DNA of 5,625 nt, taken from Bdellovibrionales bacterium. Lineage in GTDB: Bacteria > Bdellovibrionota > Bdellovibrionia > Bdellovibrionales > UBA1609. A model generated the notes under the pieces. That model worked only from the letters and a program-made list of their open reading frames with translations, did not search any database and was not told the origin of the DNA. Below, one piece after another: positions 1-5,545 of the stretch; positions within the stretch are counted from its first letter, which is position 1; each line of letters opens with the position of its first letter. The translations under genes and the position numbers were made by a program. The stretch spans positions 1 through 5,625 of the forward strand of contig JAPKGD010000152.1 of NCBI GenBank assembly GCA_026648125.1, in the 5' to 3' direction.

Positions 1-441
1 GCCGAATCTAGAAATTAAATAACCAAGATCTTTCGCAATCTGTGGAGCAGAAAAGTATCGAGCTACAATTTCGGGAGTTAAAAGAGGAGATTTGCGTTGA
101 AGCGGCGATGAGGTGCCAATTCCTCTCTGGTCAAAAGTGAAAATGCGAAAGTATTCAGCCAGTCCCTTGCCGGTTTTAATTTCAGGGATAAAGGCACTTG
201 AAATTGACTCCATCCCGGGGCCGCCACCGATGAAGAACAGATAAGGTCGGTCTGTATGTTGGTATCCAATAATTCGATATTTGATACTCAATTTCTGAGG
301 GTTTGAGCGATCGAACCAATCCAAAGGAACTTCGAGGGTTCCTTCGTGAATGGCAGTATCCGCATTTGGTGCCAAAGGAATTTCTGCAGCGAAGCTGGTA
401 CAACAAGTTAAATATACCAGGCCAATTACAAGATATTTCAT
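1..441 (-). CDS. Exported alpha/beta hydrolase, proline iminopeptidase (S33)-like, N-terminal part
   Basis: The ATG at 441 opens 147 codons that run off the left edge, so the C-terminal part is outside the window. Residues 1 to about 18 (MKYLVIGLVYLTCCTSFA) form a short hydrophobic signal peptide with a plausible signal peptidase I site after SFA or FAA. The two cysteines at 13-14 lack a proper lipobox. Residues 72-76 are GGGPG, the oxyanion-hole loop of the S33 family, and 104-111 are DQRGIGTS, the typical strand and turn that follow it. APQIAKDLGYLISRFG at 132-147 matches the helix that precedes the nucleophile elbow in this family. The catalytic Ser, Asp and His would lie beyond the edge. 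Known S33 members remove N-terminal residues, often proline, from peptides; a periplasmic or secreted peptidase or esterase is inferred. The start is supported by GAGG five bases upstream. The repeat-protein gene ends 77 bases upstream on the same strand with no obvious terminator between, so they may share a transcript. Confidence 0.85.
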   Translation of the reverse strand, partial: MKYLVIGLVYLTCCTSFAAEIPLAPNADTAIHEGTLEVPLDWFDRSNPQKLSIKYRIIGYQHTDRPYLFFIGGGPGMESISSAFIPEIKTGKGLAEYFRIFTFDQRGIGTSSPLQRKSPLLTPEIVARYFSAPQIAKDLGYLISRFG

Positions 442-446
442 TTGAT

Positions 447-459
447 CCTCAAAATGAGG
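447..459 (-). promoter_or_regulatory. Small hairpin overlapping the ribosome-binding site of the hydrolase gene
   Basis: Reading the minus strand, CCTCATTTTGAGG lies six bases before the ATG at 441. CCTCA pairs with TGAGG around a three-base loop, and the 3' arm contains the GAGG Shine-Dalgarno sequence (447-450). Folding would hide the site from the ribosome. The stem is only five pairs, so this may be weak modulation or chance. Confidence 0.35.
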
Positions 460-518
460 TGAATATGCGAGGGTGGAGACGGCCGGGCAACAGAAATGAT
501 TTCACGACAAGCGAAGAT

Positions 519-3206
519 TTATTCCATCAAATAACTGCGAAGATCTTCACTTTGCCCCAGAATTTCAAACACTTCGGCAATTGCTTCGATGGTTATTGAG
601 TTTTCGCCCATTTCGGCAGATAGAATTTCAAGGATATCATCGGGGCCAATCGAGCCCAGTTCGCATGAGAGGATCACATCGATAACCTGTTCTGCTAGGC
701 CCTTTAGGTGGGGCGGTATTTCACGATCGAGTAGGGCAAAAAGGTCCGTCTTGGCGAGGACTTCATCAGGAGTATTCGGTGCATTCCCAATATAGGTCTG
801 ATAGCGGACTTCGCCGTCTTCGACGATGCGCTCGACATGAGTGGGAATCGTGGCGGAATAATCAATTCTGTGACTATAGCGTTCAATAATTTCATCGGCA
901 GGGAGTTTAGACTTTAGGAGAGCCGAGCGAAGACTTCCAAAGTGTTCTCGGGCTTGGTTATACAGGTGACTTGGTGTTACCAGCGCTTTCAAATGGTTAG
1001 AAATAATTCGTAAGACATCCATGTTGCCTGAAAGCAGAGTCTTGGTGTTTGGTTTAATGCCTTGACGGTGAAGTTCTTGAAGGGAGCCCATGATCTGCAA
1101 TGGGGTTAGTGCACCGATTCGGCGTTTTACAATTTCTTCTGGGCTCAATCCGGCATCTCGAAGTGCTAAGGTGAAATTACCGCGATATTGCTTCAGGGCC
1201 TGCACGTAAAGTGCGCTCAGGCGCATGGGATAACCGACGGTTTCTGTGAGAACTCGAACCGCTTCAGGGTTTTCTGCTTTTCGCAGATAAGGCGCGTAAG
1301 GCGTAAAGCCTAGTTCGTTCAATTTGTAGAGTGCAGCTCGAACAATTTCACGCGACCAAATAGCCTCCCGTTGCCGAGAGACGATGAGGTCTCCTGGAAG
1401 ACCCGCCTTATTGAGCTGTTCGTGCAAAGTCGTACTATATCGATTGCGGATATGGTCTATCAAAGTTTTAAGGGTCGTTGGAAAGCCCAGGTGGTCTGAT
1501 AGGACTTCGGTGGCTTCTGGGTTACGTGAGATAAATAGGGCTGTATTGGGTACATAGCCACGTTCAAAGAGAGCGCGAAGTGCGCCGCGGATGCTTTCTA
1601 AGGTGAGATCGCGAGTGCTGAGGCGACTGACCACCTGACGGACGGGGACGCCCGACTCAGCAAGGGCCTGTTGAAAGTTATCGTTGTGGAATTCACGAGC
1701 CTTTCGATAGAGACTGACCAATGTCGAAGGGAAACCCAGTGATTCTTGCAGAATTAATTCGGACTCTTCTGTTCTGTCATCTCTAAGGCGAGTTGCCGAG
1801 GGGTTGATGCCGGCATCATAGAGCGCCTTTAACCCGCGATGCACAGCAATTCGCGACCAACGCTTGTTAGAAAACTTCTTAACGATGGAGCGAACGGGTA
1901 GATTTGCGGCCTCCAAGGCAGCTTGATAATCGCCTTTAAAAAAATCGATGGCTTTAAGATAGATGGTACTGAGTCGAACCTCAATTCCCAGATTTTCGCT
2001 GAGTTTCTTCTCCAGCTCACGGTCGCGGGCCTTTTGCAGAAAGCTCGCGGTGGGGATTTGTCCAGTTGAATAAATGAACTGAAGACTTTTAATAACCAGC
2101 GCACGATTCCATCCCAGTCCACGATCGACTGAAAGTATCTCATCGACAGGTAGCCCAGCTGCGGCTAAGGCTTTGCTGAAATCGCCATCATGAAAAAGGC
2201 GGGCCCTTTGGTAAAGGGTAGCTAGTCCAGTCTCAAATCCAACAGCTTTCGAAAGAATTTGGTTCGCCTTTTCGTCCGTCGAATTTGTTAAGAAGTTGGC
2301 TTTGGGTTTATATCCAGCTTTATGGAGCGCGACCAAGCCCTTATGGGTCAGTTCTTTTGTCCAAGGTTGAGAATATCGCTTTTGAGAAAGTCGCTTTTCG
2401 CCTAATCCTGCTTCCTTGATGGCTTGGGCGAAGTTGCCGTTATGAAATCGTTTGGCCTGAACGATGACCGTGTAAAGGTTAGATTCAAATCCCAGAGTTT
2501 GATTGAGAAATTTAAGTGCATCGTCTCCACCGATGCCATTTTTAAAGAAAGCGATATTGGGGACGTCGCCTCTTTCATGAAAGGCTTGAAGTACTTTGTG
2601 CACGAGGTCCTTGGTCCATAGGGCATTTTGAATAGTGCCAAAAATCTCCGTGGTCTTTTCGCCAAGAACTCTGGGACGAGTTCTGAAGCCGACAGCTCTA
2701 GAAACGATATCTATTGCTTTGGGGTCCGAGTTGTTCTTGAGGGCCAAACCGTGCACGGAATAGCCATTGTCCATAAGGGACTTAAGGCCCCTTTTTACGA
2801 CCTCCTCGGACCAGAGGTCGCTTTGGTTAGGGCGAAGGACAGCCTTTTCCACGGGTATTCTTGCGGCCTTGAGCGCCGCGGGAAAGGATCCGTAGAGTTT
2901 CGAGCCATAAAAATAGAGACGATGAGGTGTGGTGGGAAAGCCAAGGGTCTTAGCTAGGAGTTTCATGGCCTGTGGTTCTGGGGGGCTGTGGAGGTATTTT
3001 GCATGAACGGGAAAGCCATTTTCATAAAGGGCTTTCAGCCCCCGCTTGACTTCAGCCTTGGTCCACCTGTGTTTGGCGGCCTCAATGATGACTTCCTCGC
3101 AGGACTCGAGACTCAAATTTGTATTAAATTCCTCCTTGTCATCTTTTGCCCAGCAGTCCAAGGCAAGAGAAGTGACAAGGATCAATATAATGGCTCTGGA
3201 ACGCAT
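519..3206 (-). CDS. Large exported protein with nine tandem ~83-residue repeats (HNH-repeat-like)
   Basis: The ATG at 3206 gives 895 residues; an in-frame TTG directly before it (3209) would give 896, the numbering used here. Residues 2-21 form a signal peptide (RSR, then a hydrophobic run) with likely cleavage after CWA. Residues 49-783 are nine tandem repeats starting at about 49, 133, 198, 283, 367, 451, 535, 618 and 701. Each opens with W-(S/T)-x-x-x-(V/I), then has an L-x-x-L helix, G-x-x-P, L-G-F, an A-x-x-F or similar element, A-L-x-x-A-G-L-P, and a basic tail. The W...AL..AGL pattern resembles the homing endonuclease associated (HNH) repeat, a presumed helical nucleic-acid-binding module; this is by eye only. 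Unit 2 lacks its last ~19 residues. Residues 784-896 are a helical, acidic tail of no recognised family. No catalytic motif is visible. Function is unknown; the signal peptide suggests the periplasm, envelope or outside the cell. No well-placed Shine-Dalgarno sequence precedes the start. Confidence 0.85.
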   Translation of the reverse strand: MRSRAIILILVTSLALDCWAKDDKEEFNTNLSLESCEEVIIEAAKHRWTKAEVKRGLKALYENGFPVHAKYLHSPPEPQAMKLLAKTLGFPTTPHRLYFYGSKLYGSFPAALKAARIPVEKAVLRPNQSDLWSEEVVKRGLKSLMDNGYSVHGLALKNNSDPKAIDIVSRAVGFRTRPRVLGEKTTEIFGTIQNALWTKDLVHKVLQAFHERGDVPNIAFFKNGIGGDDALKFLNQTLGFESNLYTVIVQAKRFHNGNFAQAIKEAGLGEKRLSQKRYSQPWTKELTHKGLVALHKAGYKPKANFLTNSTDEKANQILSKAVGFETGLATLYQRARLFHDGDFSKALAAAGLPVDEILSVDRGLGWNRALVIKSLQFIYSTGQIPTASFLQKARDRELEKKLSENLGIEVRLSTIYLKAIDFFKGDYQAALEAANLPVRSIVKKFSNKRWSRIAVHRGLKALYDAGINPSATRLRDDRTEESELILQESLGFPSTLVSLYRKAREFHNDNFQQALAESGVPVRQVVSRLSTRDLTLESIRGALRALFERGYVPNTALFISRNPEATEVLSDHLGFPTTLKTLIDHIRNRYSTTLHEQLNKAGLPGDLIVSRQREAIWSREIVRAALYKLNELGFTPYAPYLRKAENPEAVRVLTETVGYPMRLSALYVQALKQYRGNFTLALRDAGLSPEEIVKRRIGALTPLQIMGSLQELHRQGIKPNTKTLLSGNMDVLRIISNHLKALVTPSHLYNQAREHFGSLRSALLKSKLPADEIIERYSHRIDYSATIPTHVERIVEDGEVRYQTYIGNAPNTPDEVLAKTDLFALLDREIPPHLKGLAEQVIDVILSCELGSIGPDDILEILSAEMGENSITIEAIAEVFEILGQSEDLRSYLME
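861..3065 (-). repeat. Nine tandem protein-coding repeat units of ~83 codons
   Basis: Nine units are diverged at the DNA level but align clearly as protein. Seven begin with Trp; units 7 and 9 begin with LTLE and LTPL instead. Shared landmarks are the opening W(S/T), LxxL, GxxP near unit position 17-20, LGF near 41-43, and ALxxAGLP near 65-72. Unit lengths are 84, 65, 85, 84, 84, 84, 83, 83 and 83 residues. The low identity between units suggests old duplications held by selection on fold rather than recent slippage. Confidence 0.85.
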
Positions 3207-3223
3207 CAATTCAGCGACTTCAA

Positions 3224-3240
3224 ATTAAGTGCCAGCTCCT
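3224..3240 (-). repeat. Degenerate outer copy of the dispersed repeat, left side
   Basis: Read on the minus strand this is AGGAGCTGGCACTTAAT. It matches 15 of 17 bases of the copy at 3422-3438 (AGGACCTGGCACCTAAT) in inverted orientation, and is related to the outer end of the long inverted repeats (AGGACCTGGTTCCTAAA). It lies in the leader of the repeat-protein gene, ending 17 bases before the ATG, and holds the only AGGAG in that leader, too far upstream to be a normal ribosome-binding site. Confidence 0.6.
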
Positions 3241-3282
3241 TGGGCGGAACGCTTGGCGGCTCTCTCAATATTCCAATCTTCA

Positions 3283-3391
3283 TTTAGGAACCAGGTCCTA
3301 TTTGCGGACGCGCCATGTAATTAAAATGGAAGGCTCAACGTTAGCCAATGATTTGGCCCTTTGCGTCCGCAAATAGGACCTGGTTCCTAAA
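3283..3391. repeat. Long perfect inverted repeat element, copy 1 (29-bp arms, 51-bp core)
   Basis: The arms 3283-3311 and 3363-3391 are exact reverse complements over 29 bases. The outer end is TTTAGGAACCAGGTCCTA and the inner end is TTTGCGGACGC. The 51-base core (3312-3362) has a hairpin GCCAA-TGAT-TTGGC at 3344-3357 and a weaker CCAT/ATGG pair at 3313-3329. No target-site duplication is visible at the ends. There is no T-run after either arm, so it is not a classical intrinsic terminator, although a transcript through both arms would fold very strongly. It has no coding capacity. It resembles a non-autonomous element of the MITE or REP/BIME kind; which one is undecided. Confidence 0.9.
3320..3348 (-). 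promoter_or_regulatory. Candidate promoter inside the core of repeat copy 1, reading towards the repeat-protein gene
   Basis: On the minus strand TTGGCT (3343-3348) is followed after 17 bases by TTTAAT (3320-3325). These match four of six bases of the sigma-70 -35 consensus and five of six of the -10. Transcription would start near 3313, leaving a leader of about 107 bases that includes the left arm and the outer repeat copy. The prediction rests on consensus matching only. Confidence 0.35.
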
Positions 3392-3418
3392 CGGGAGAGA
3401 AGTCTTGTTGCTTAGAAG

Positions 3419-3424
3419 AGGAGG
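3419..3424 (+). promoter_or_regulatory. Shine-Dalgarno-like AGGAGG upstream of rsmG, unusually far from the start
   Basis: AGGAGG ends 18 bases before the rsmG ATG at 3443, whereas 5-9 is usual. The extra distance is filled by the outer repeat copy at 3422-3438. No in-frame ATG, GTG or TTG lies between, and nothing closer to the ATG resembles a ribosome-binding site. Either the long spacing is used, perhaps with local folding, or initiation is weak. Confidence 0.4.
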
Positions 3425-3438
3425 ACCTGGCACCTAAT
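3422..3438 (+). repeat. Outer copy of the dispersed repeat, right side
   Basis: AGGACCTGGCACCTAAT is the inverted partner of the degenerate copy at 3224-3240 (15 of 17 matches). It differs from the right arm of the long inverted repeat (AGGACCTGGTTCCTAAA) at only three positions: CA for TT in the middle, and the last base. It sits directly before rsmG and ends four bases before its ATG. Confidence 0.7.
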
Positions 3439-3442
3439 AAGC

Positions 3443-4063
3443 ATGTTCAGTTATTTTGAGAAGCGTATTCCAATTATTAAAGAGTTAGGATTTCAATCCG
3501 AGGCCATTCCCACTCTGCAAAACTTTGTGGAGTTTTTGTGGGAGGCAAATGACCACCTCAACTTAGTTAGTCGCAAGATGACTTTTGAGGAGCTCATCGA
3601 CAACCATGTTATTGATTGCCTGCTTCCCTTAAAGCATTTTCCCGTGGAATCTAAATTGGTGGCGGATTTTGGTTCGGGAGGGGGACTGCCTGGTGTGGTC
3701 TATGCCATTCGGTTCCCAAACACGCCGTTTCGCCTTTATGAAAAAAGCCGACTCAAACAAGATTTTTTGAAGCAATGCCAGCAGTTCGCGCCAAATATTA
3801 CTGTGCTAGGTGAGATTCCACCACAGCTCGGGCAAATCGATCTTATCGTCTCAAGAGCATTCAAACCGATCGATGTCATTTTGGATATGACTCGAAGCTA
3901 TTATGATAAGGGCGGGAAATATTTTTTGCTTAAAGCGCGAAAAGAAAAAATCGATGAGGAGTCGGCTCTGGCAAAGAAGAAGTTCAAAGTTCTTAAGGCC
4001 GAAGTTCTCGCACTTTCCTCTCCAGTATTAGAGGTTGAGCGCCATGTTGTTCTCATCAACTAA
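3443..4063 (+). CDS. rsmG: 16S rRNA (guanine-527-N7)-methyltransferase RsmG (GidB)
   Basis: The 206-residue product has the normal length for RsmG (about 207 in E. coli). The family transfers a methyl group from S-adenosylmethionine to N7 of G527 in the 530 loop of 16S rRNA; loss typically gives low-level streptomycin resistance. Visible landmarks are NLVSRKMTFEELIDNHVID (40-58), which fits the family's N-terminal signature; DFGSGGGLPG (75-84), the SAM-binding glycine loop; YEKS (99-102), at the end of strand 2; SRAF (137-140), with the conserved Arg138; and ERHVVLI (199-205), with the conserved Arg200. All expected motifs are intact, so it should be active in the cytoplasm. In many bacteria rsmG lies beside mnmG and parAB; here it stands alone, between the repeat region and a convergent release-factor-like gene. 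The ATG is chosen because the protein starts as family members do and no other start lies nearby; its ribosome-binding site is poorly placed. Confidence 0.95.
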   Translation: MFSYFEKRIPIIKELGFQSEAIPTLQNFVEFLWEANDHLNLVSRKMTFEELIDNHVIDCLLPLKHFPVESKLVADFGSGGGLPGVVYAIRFPNTPFRLYEKSRLKQDFLKQCQQFAPNITVLGEIPPQLGQIDLIVSRAFKPIDVILDMTRSYYDKGGKYFLLKARKEKIDEESALAKKKFKVLKAEVLALSSPVLEVERHVVLIN

Positions 4064-4083
4064 AATCTTTCAGACTAAAAGCG
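4064..4083. other. Short convergent intergenic gap
   Basis: Only 20 bases separate the stop codons of rsmG and the release-factor-like gene. No GC-rich hairpin with a T-run is visible; CTTT and AAAG nearby could form only a weak stem. Transcripts probably read into the opposite gene, producing 3'-end antisense overlap, unless Rho ends them. Confidence 0.5.
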
Positions 4084-5280
4084 CTATCTAAGGTCGCGAA
4101 GTTGTTGTCGCAATTCACTGAGCCTTTGGGCTAACGCTTCCATTCGAGCGGGGTTGAGCACTGGGTCTAAATTGGCAGTCAGAAGGAGTGAGGTTTGTCC
4201 ATTTTCATATCTTTCATCGTATGTGCGAGTGTAACGCCCTTCCCCCAGACCGAGGCCGGCCGATCGACGAATGCGCTGAAGATTTTCACGGGCTAAATCA
4301 GAATAGTGTTTTAGGACTTTGGCTTTTAAATACTGCAAGGCTATCTGTCGATTGAGACCCTGTTCTCTTTCTATGCTGATTCGTACCTCAAGATTCGTTG
4401 GTTGGTGAACCGCTCTTACCGCCGTTTCAACTTTGTTTACGTTTTGGCCGCCGTTGCCTGAGGCGCGCATGGTCGTAATAAGGACGTCCTTTTCGCTAAA
4501 GTTAGGATCTTGGTGGGTTGGTTCAGCGTAAACTTTGACCTCAACATAGCGGGTGTGAGTACGATTTCGGTTTGCAGCAGATCCCGTTGCATCACCTTGA
4601 ATGATGAAGCGGTGTATGCCGCGTTCTCCCTGGAGAAGACCAAGAGCATCACGGCCACTGATGCGAAAGATGTGAGAGTCGAGAATTTCAAAACTCCAGT
4701 CCTTCTTTTGGGCGTAGCGCCGATACATTTCAGCGAGTTGATTGGCTGACTCTATACCAAAATGAAGGCCCGGCGAGGGAGCAATTTCCAAAATGACCGT
4801 GGGAACATTGAGTCCGGCAATTTTTAAGAGGGGTGCAAAGGCGCTTGGAAGTGAGTGTTCCAGCTGAACTAACAATTCACTTCGTTCCGTTTCCGCGAGG
4901 TGGAGGAGTTCGTCTTCGAGTGAACGATCGGCTCTGAGGAGAACGTTGGATTGCCAAGCTCTATAAATGGGAAGGACTTGAATCTCAAACCAATGAGCCA
5001 CGGCTAGTTGGGCCTTTAATTCGGGGCTAATTCGGCCCTGGCCAGCCATATTTTCCAAAACGGGAATTTTTCGGTCAATTTCAAAGAGGTAACGCAAGAC
5101 CTCTTCACTTGCGTACTCACTAGAGAAAAGGCCCTTATAAATAGGTTCTTCCTTGACCGAATGTAGAATGAATTCACACAGGCCCGCATCAGTATCGCGG
5201 GCATTGGCTTGAATGCCTAATATAAATGCAGCTAGACAAAGTACGGCTCTTAATAGCCCACTCCCATGTGCTCTATTCAA
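4084..5280 (-). CDS. Class I peptide chain release factor homologue with an N-terminal signal peptide
   Basis: The product has 398 residues. The TTG start at 5280 is chosen because GAGGAG lies eight bases upstream and the next in-frame ATG is codon 78. Residues 1-27 look like a signal peptide: Arg3 and Arg11, a hydrophobic run LCLAAFILG, and an ANA cleavage site at 25-27. The rest follows RF1/RF2 (about 360 residues): a helical domain 1 to about 160; VILEI (162-166) opening domain 2; LAEMYRRYA (182-190), like the RF1 FRMYSRYAE helix; GIHRF and HT (221-243) in the decoding region; and MRASGNGGQNVNKVETAVR (271-289) with the GGQ motif (277-279) that triggers peptidyl-tRNA hydrolysis. EREQGLNRQIA (304-314) and TRTY (351-354) also match the family. 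The acidic GTGGDEA stretch of RF1 is replaced by APSPGLHFGIES (167-178), and the PxT/SPF anticodon motif reads DAT in a longer loop. It is a full-length paralogue, not a truncated rescue factor. Its role is unknown: an exported ribosome-acting protein, a specialised rescue factor, or a repurposed fold. Confidence 0.85.
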   Translation of the reverse strand: MNRAHGSGLLRAVLCLAAFILGIQANARDTDAGLCEFILHSVKEEPIYKGLFSSEYASEEVLRYLFEIDRKIPVLENMAGQGRISPELKAQLAVAHWFEIQVLPIYRAWQSNVLLRADRSLEDELLHLAETERSELLVQLEHSLPSAFAPLLKIAGLNVPTVILEIAPSPGLHFGIESANQLAEMYRRYAQKKDWSFEILDSHIFRISGRDALGLLQGERGIHRFIIQGDATGSAANRNRTHTRYVEVKVYAEPTHQDPNFSEKDVLITTMRASGNGGQNVNKVETAVRAVHQPTNLEVRISIEREQGLNRQIALQYLKAKVLKHYSDLARENLQRIRRSAGLGLGEGRYTRTYDERYENGQTSLLLTANLDPVLNPARMEALAQRLSELRQQLRDLR

Positions 5281-5288
5281 AATAAATG

Positions 5289-5294
5289 CTCCTC
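5289..5294 (-). promoter_or_regulatory. Ribosome-binding site that fixes the TTG start of the release-factor-like gene
   Basis: GAGGAG on the minus strand, with eight bases to the TTG at 5280, is a strong and well-spaced Shine-Dalgarno sequence. It supports translation of the signal-peptide-bearing form rather than a shorter cytoplasmic one. I saw no comparable site before the next in-frame Met codon (78). Confidence 0.65.
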
Positions 5295-5368
5295 ATAGAC
5301 AGTCGCTAAACAAGAGGGAGGTACTGCAAAATTTCAACCAATGATAAGGCAGTGGGGAGGGCGATTGA

Positions 5369-5399
5369 TTGACCTCAAGAAAAGCGATTGCTAAATAAT
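5369..5399 (+). promoter_or_regulatory. Candidate promoter reading into repeat copy 2 and the right-edge gene
   Basis: TTGACC (5369-5374) and AATAAT (5394-5399) each match five of six consensus sigma-70 bases, but their 19-base spacing is slightly long; TAAATA at 5392 with 17 bases is a poorer alternative. Transcription would begin close to 5406, just before the repeat, so the whole inverted repeat would form the 5' leader of the next gene. The rest of the 278-base gap (5281-5558) shows only the ribosome-binding sites and the repeat; I saw no clear promoter for the minus-strand gene. Confidence 0.4.
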
Positions 5400-5408
5400 T
5401 ACAAACAT

Positions 5409-5544
5409 TTAGGAACCAGGTCCTATTTGCGGACGCAAGGCACCATAGAGGCAGGCTCTAATGTAGGGAGGGGCTGCAGCTGAGCGGCCACGTGATATAT
5501 CAGCGAATGCCACGTCGCATCCGCAAATAGGACCTGGTTCCTAA
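5409..5544. repeat. Long inverted repeat element, copy 2 (28-bp arms, 80-bp core)
   Basis: Arms 5409-5436 and 5517-5544 are reverse complements with a single mismatch (C5434 opposite A5519). They are the same sequence as the arms of the copy at 3283-3391; the left ends share 31 identical bases, including the preceding CAT (5406-5436 and 3281-3311). The 80-base core (5437-5516) is longer and mostly different. Both cores keep CCAT followed by AGGCTC (5443-5446 and 5453-5458 here). The core also has palindromes GCTGCAGC (5473-5480) and TGATATATCA (5493-5502) and a direct repeat GCCACGT (5487-5493, 5509-5515). No target-site duplication or coding capacity is visible. Confidence 0.9.
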
Positions 5545-5545
5545 T

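Noticed and set aside
399..441. Lipoprotein signal in the hydrolase (LTCC at residues 11-14)
   Set aside because: The residues before each Cys do not fit a lipobox, which needs a small residue at -1 and usually Leu at -3; a signal peptidase I site after SFA or FAA fits better.
303..599. Plus-strand open frame of 98 codons
   Set aside because: It is a shadow of the hydrolase gene and the end of the repeat-protein gene; no ribosome-binding site and no recognisable product.
3283..3391. Integron attC site
   Set aside because: The size and imperfect folding invite the idea, but the ends lack the RYYYAAC/GTTRRRY core sites and the arms are perfectly matched, without the extrahelical bases of attC. 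There is no array of promoterless cassettes.
3363..3391. Intrinsic transcription terminator
   Set aside because: The stem is strong but the loop is 51 bases and no T-run follows on either strand. Its position, between divergent gene starts, is wrong for a terminator.
5341..5394. Small plus-strand ORF of 17 codons starting at ATG 5341
   Set aside because: No Shine-Dalgarno sequence within range; it overlaps the candidate promoter and has no sign of coding selection.
3283..5544. Insertion sequence or composite transposon with two inverted-repeat elements as ends
   Set aside because: The enclosed genes are rsmG and the release-factor-like gene, with no transposase, and no target duplications are seen at the outer ends.
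3283..5544. CRISPR array
   Set aside because: Only two copies, each an inverted pair, more than 2 kb apart; there are no regular spacers.
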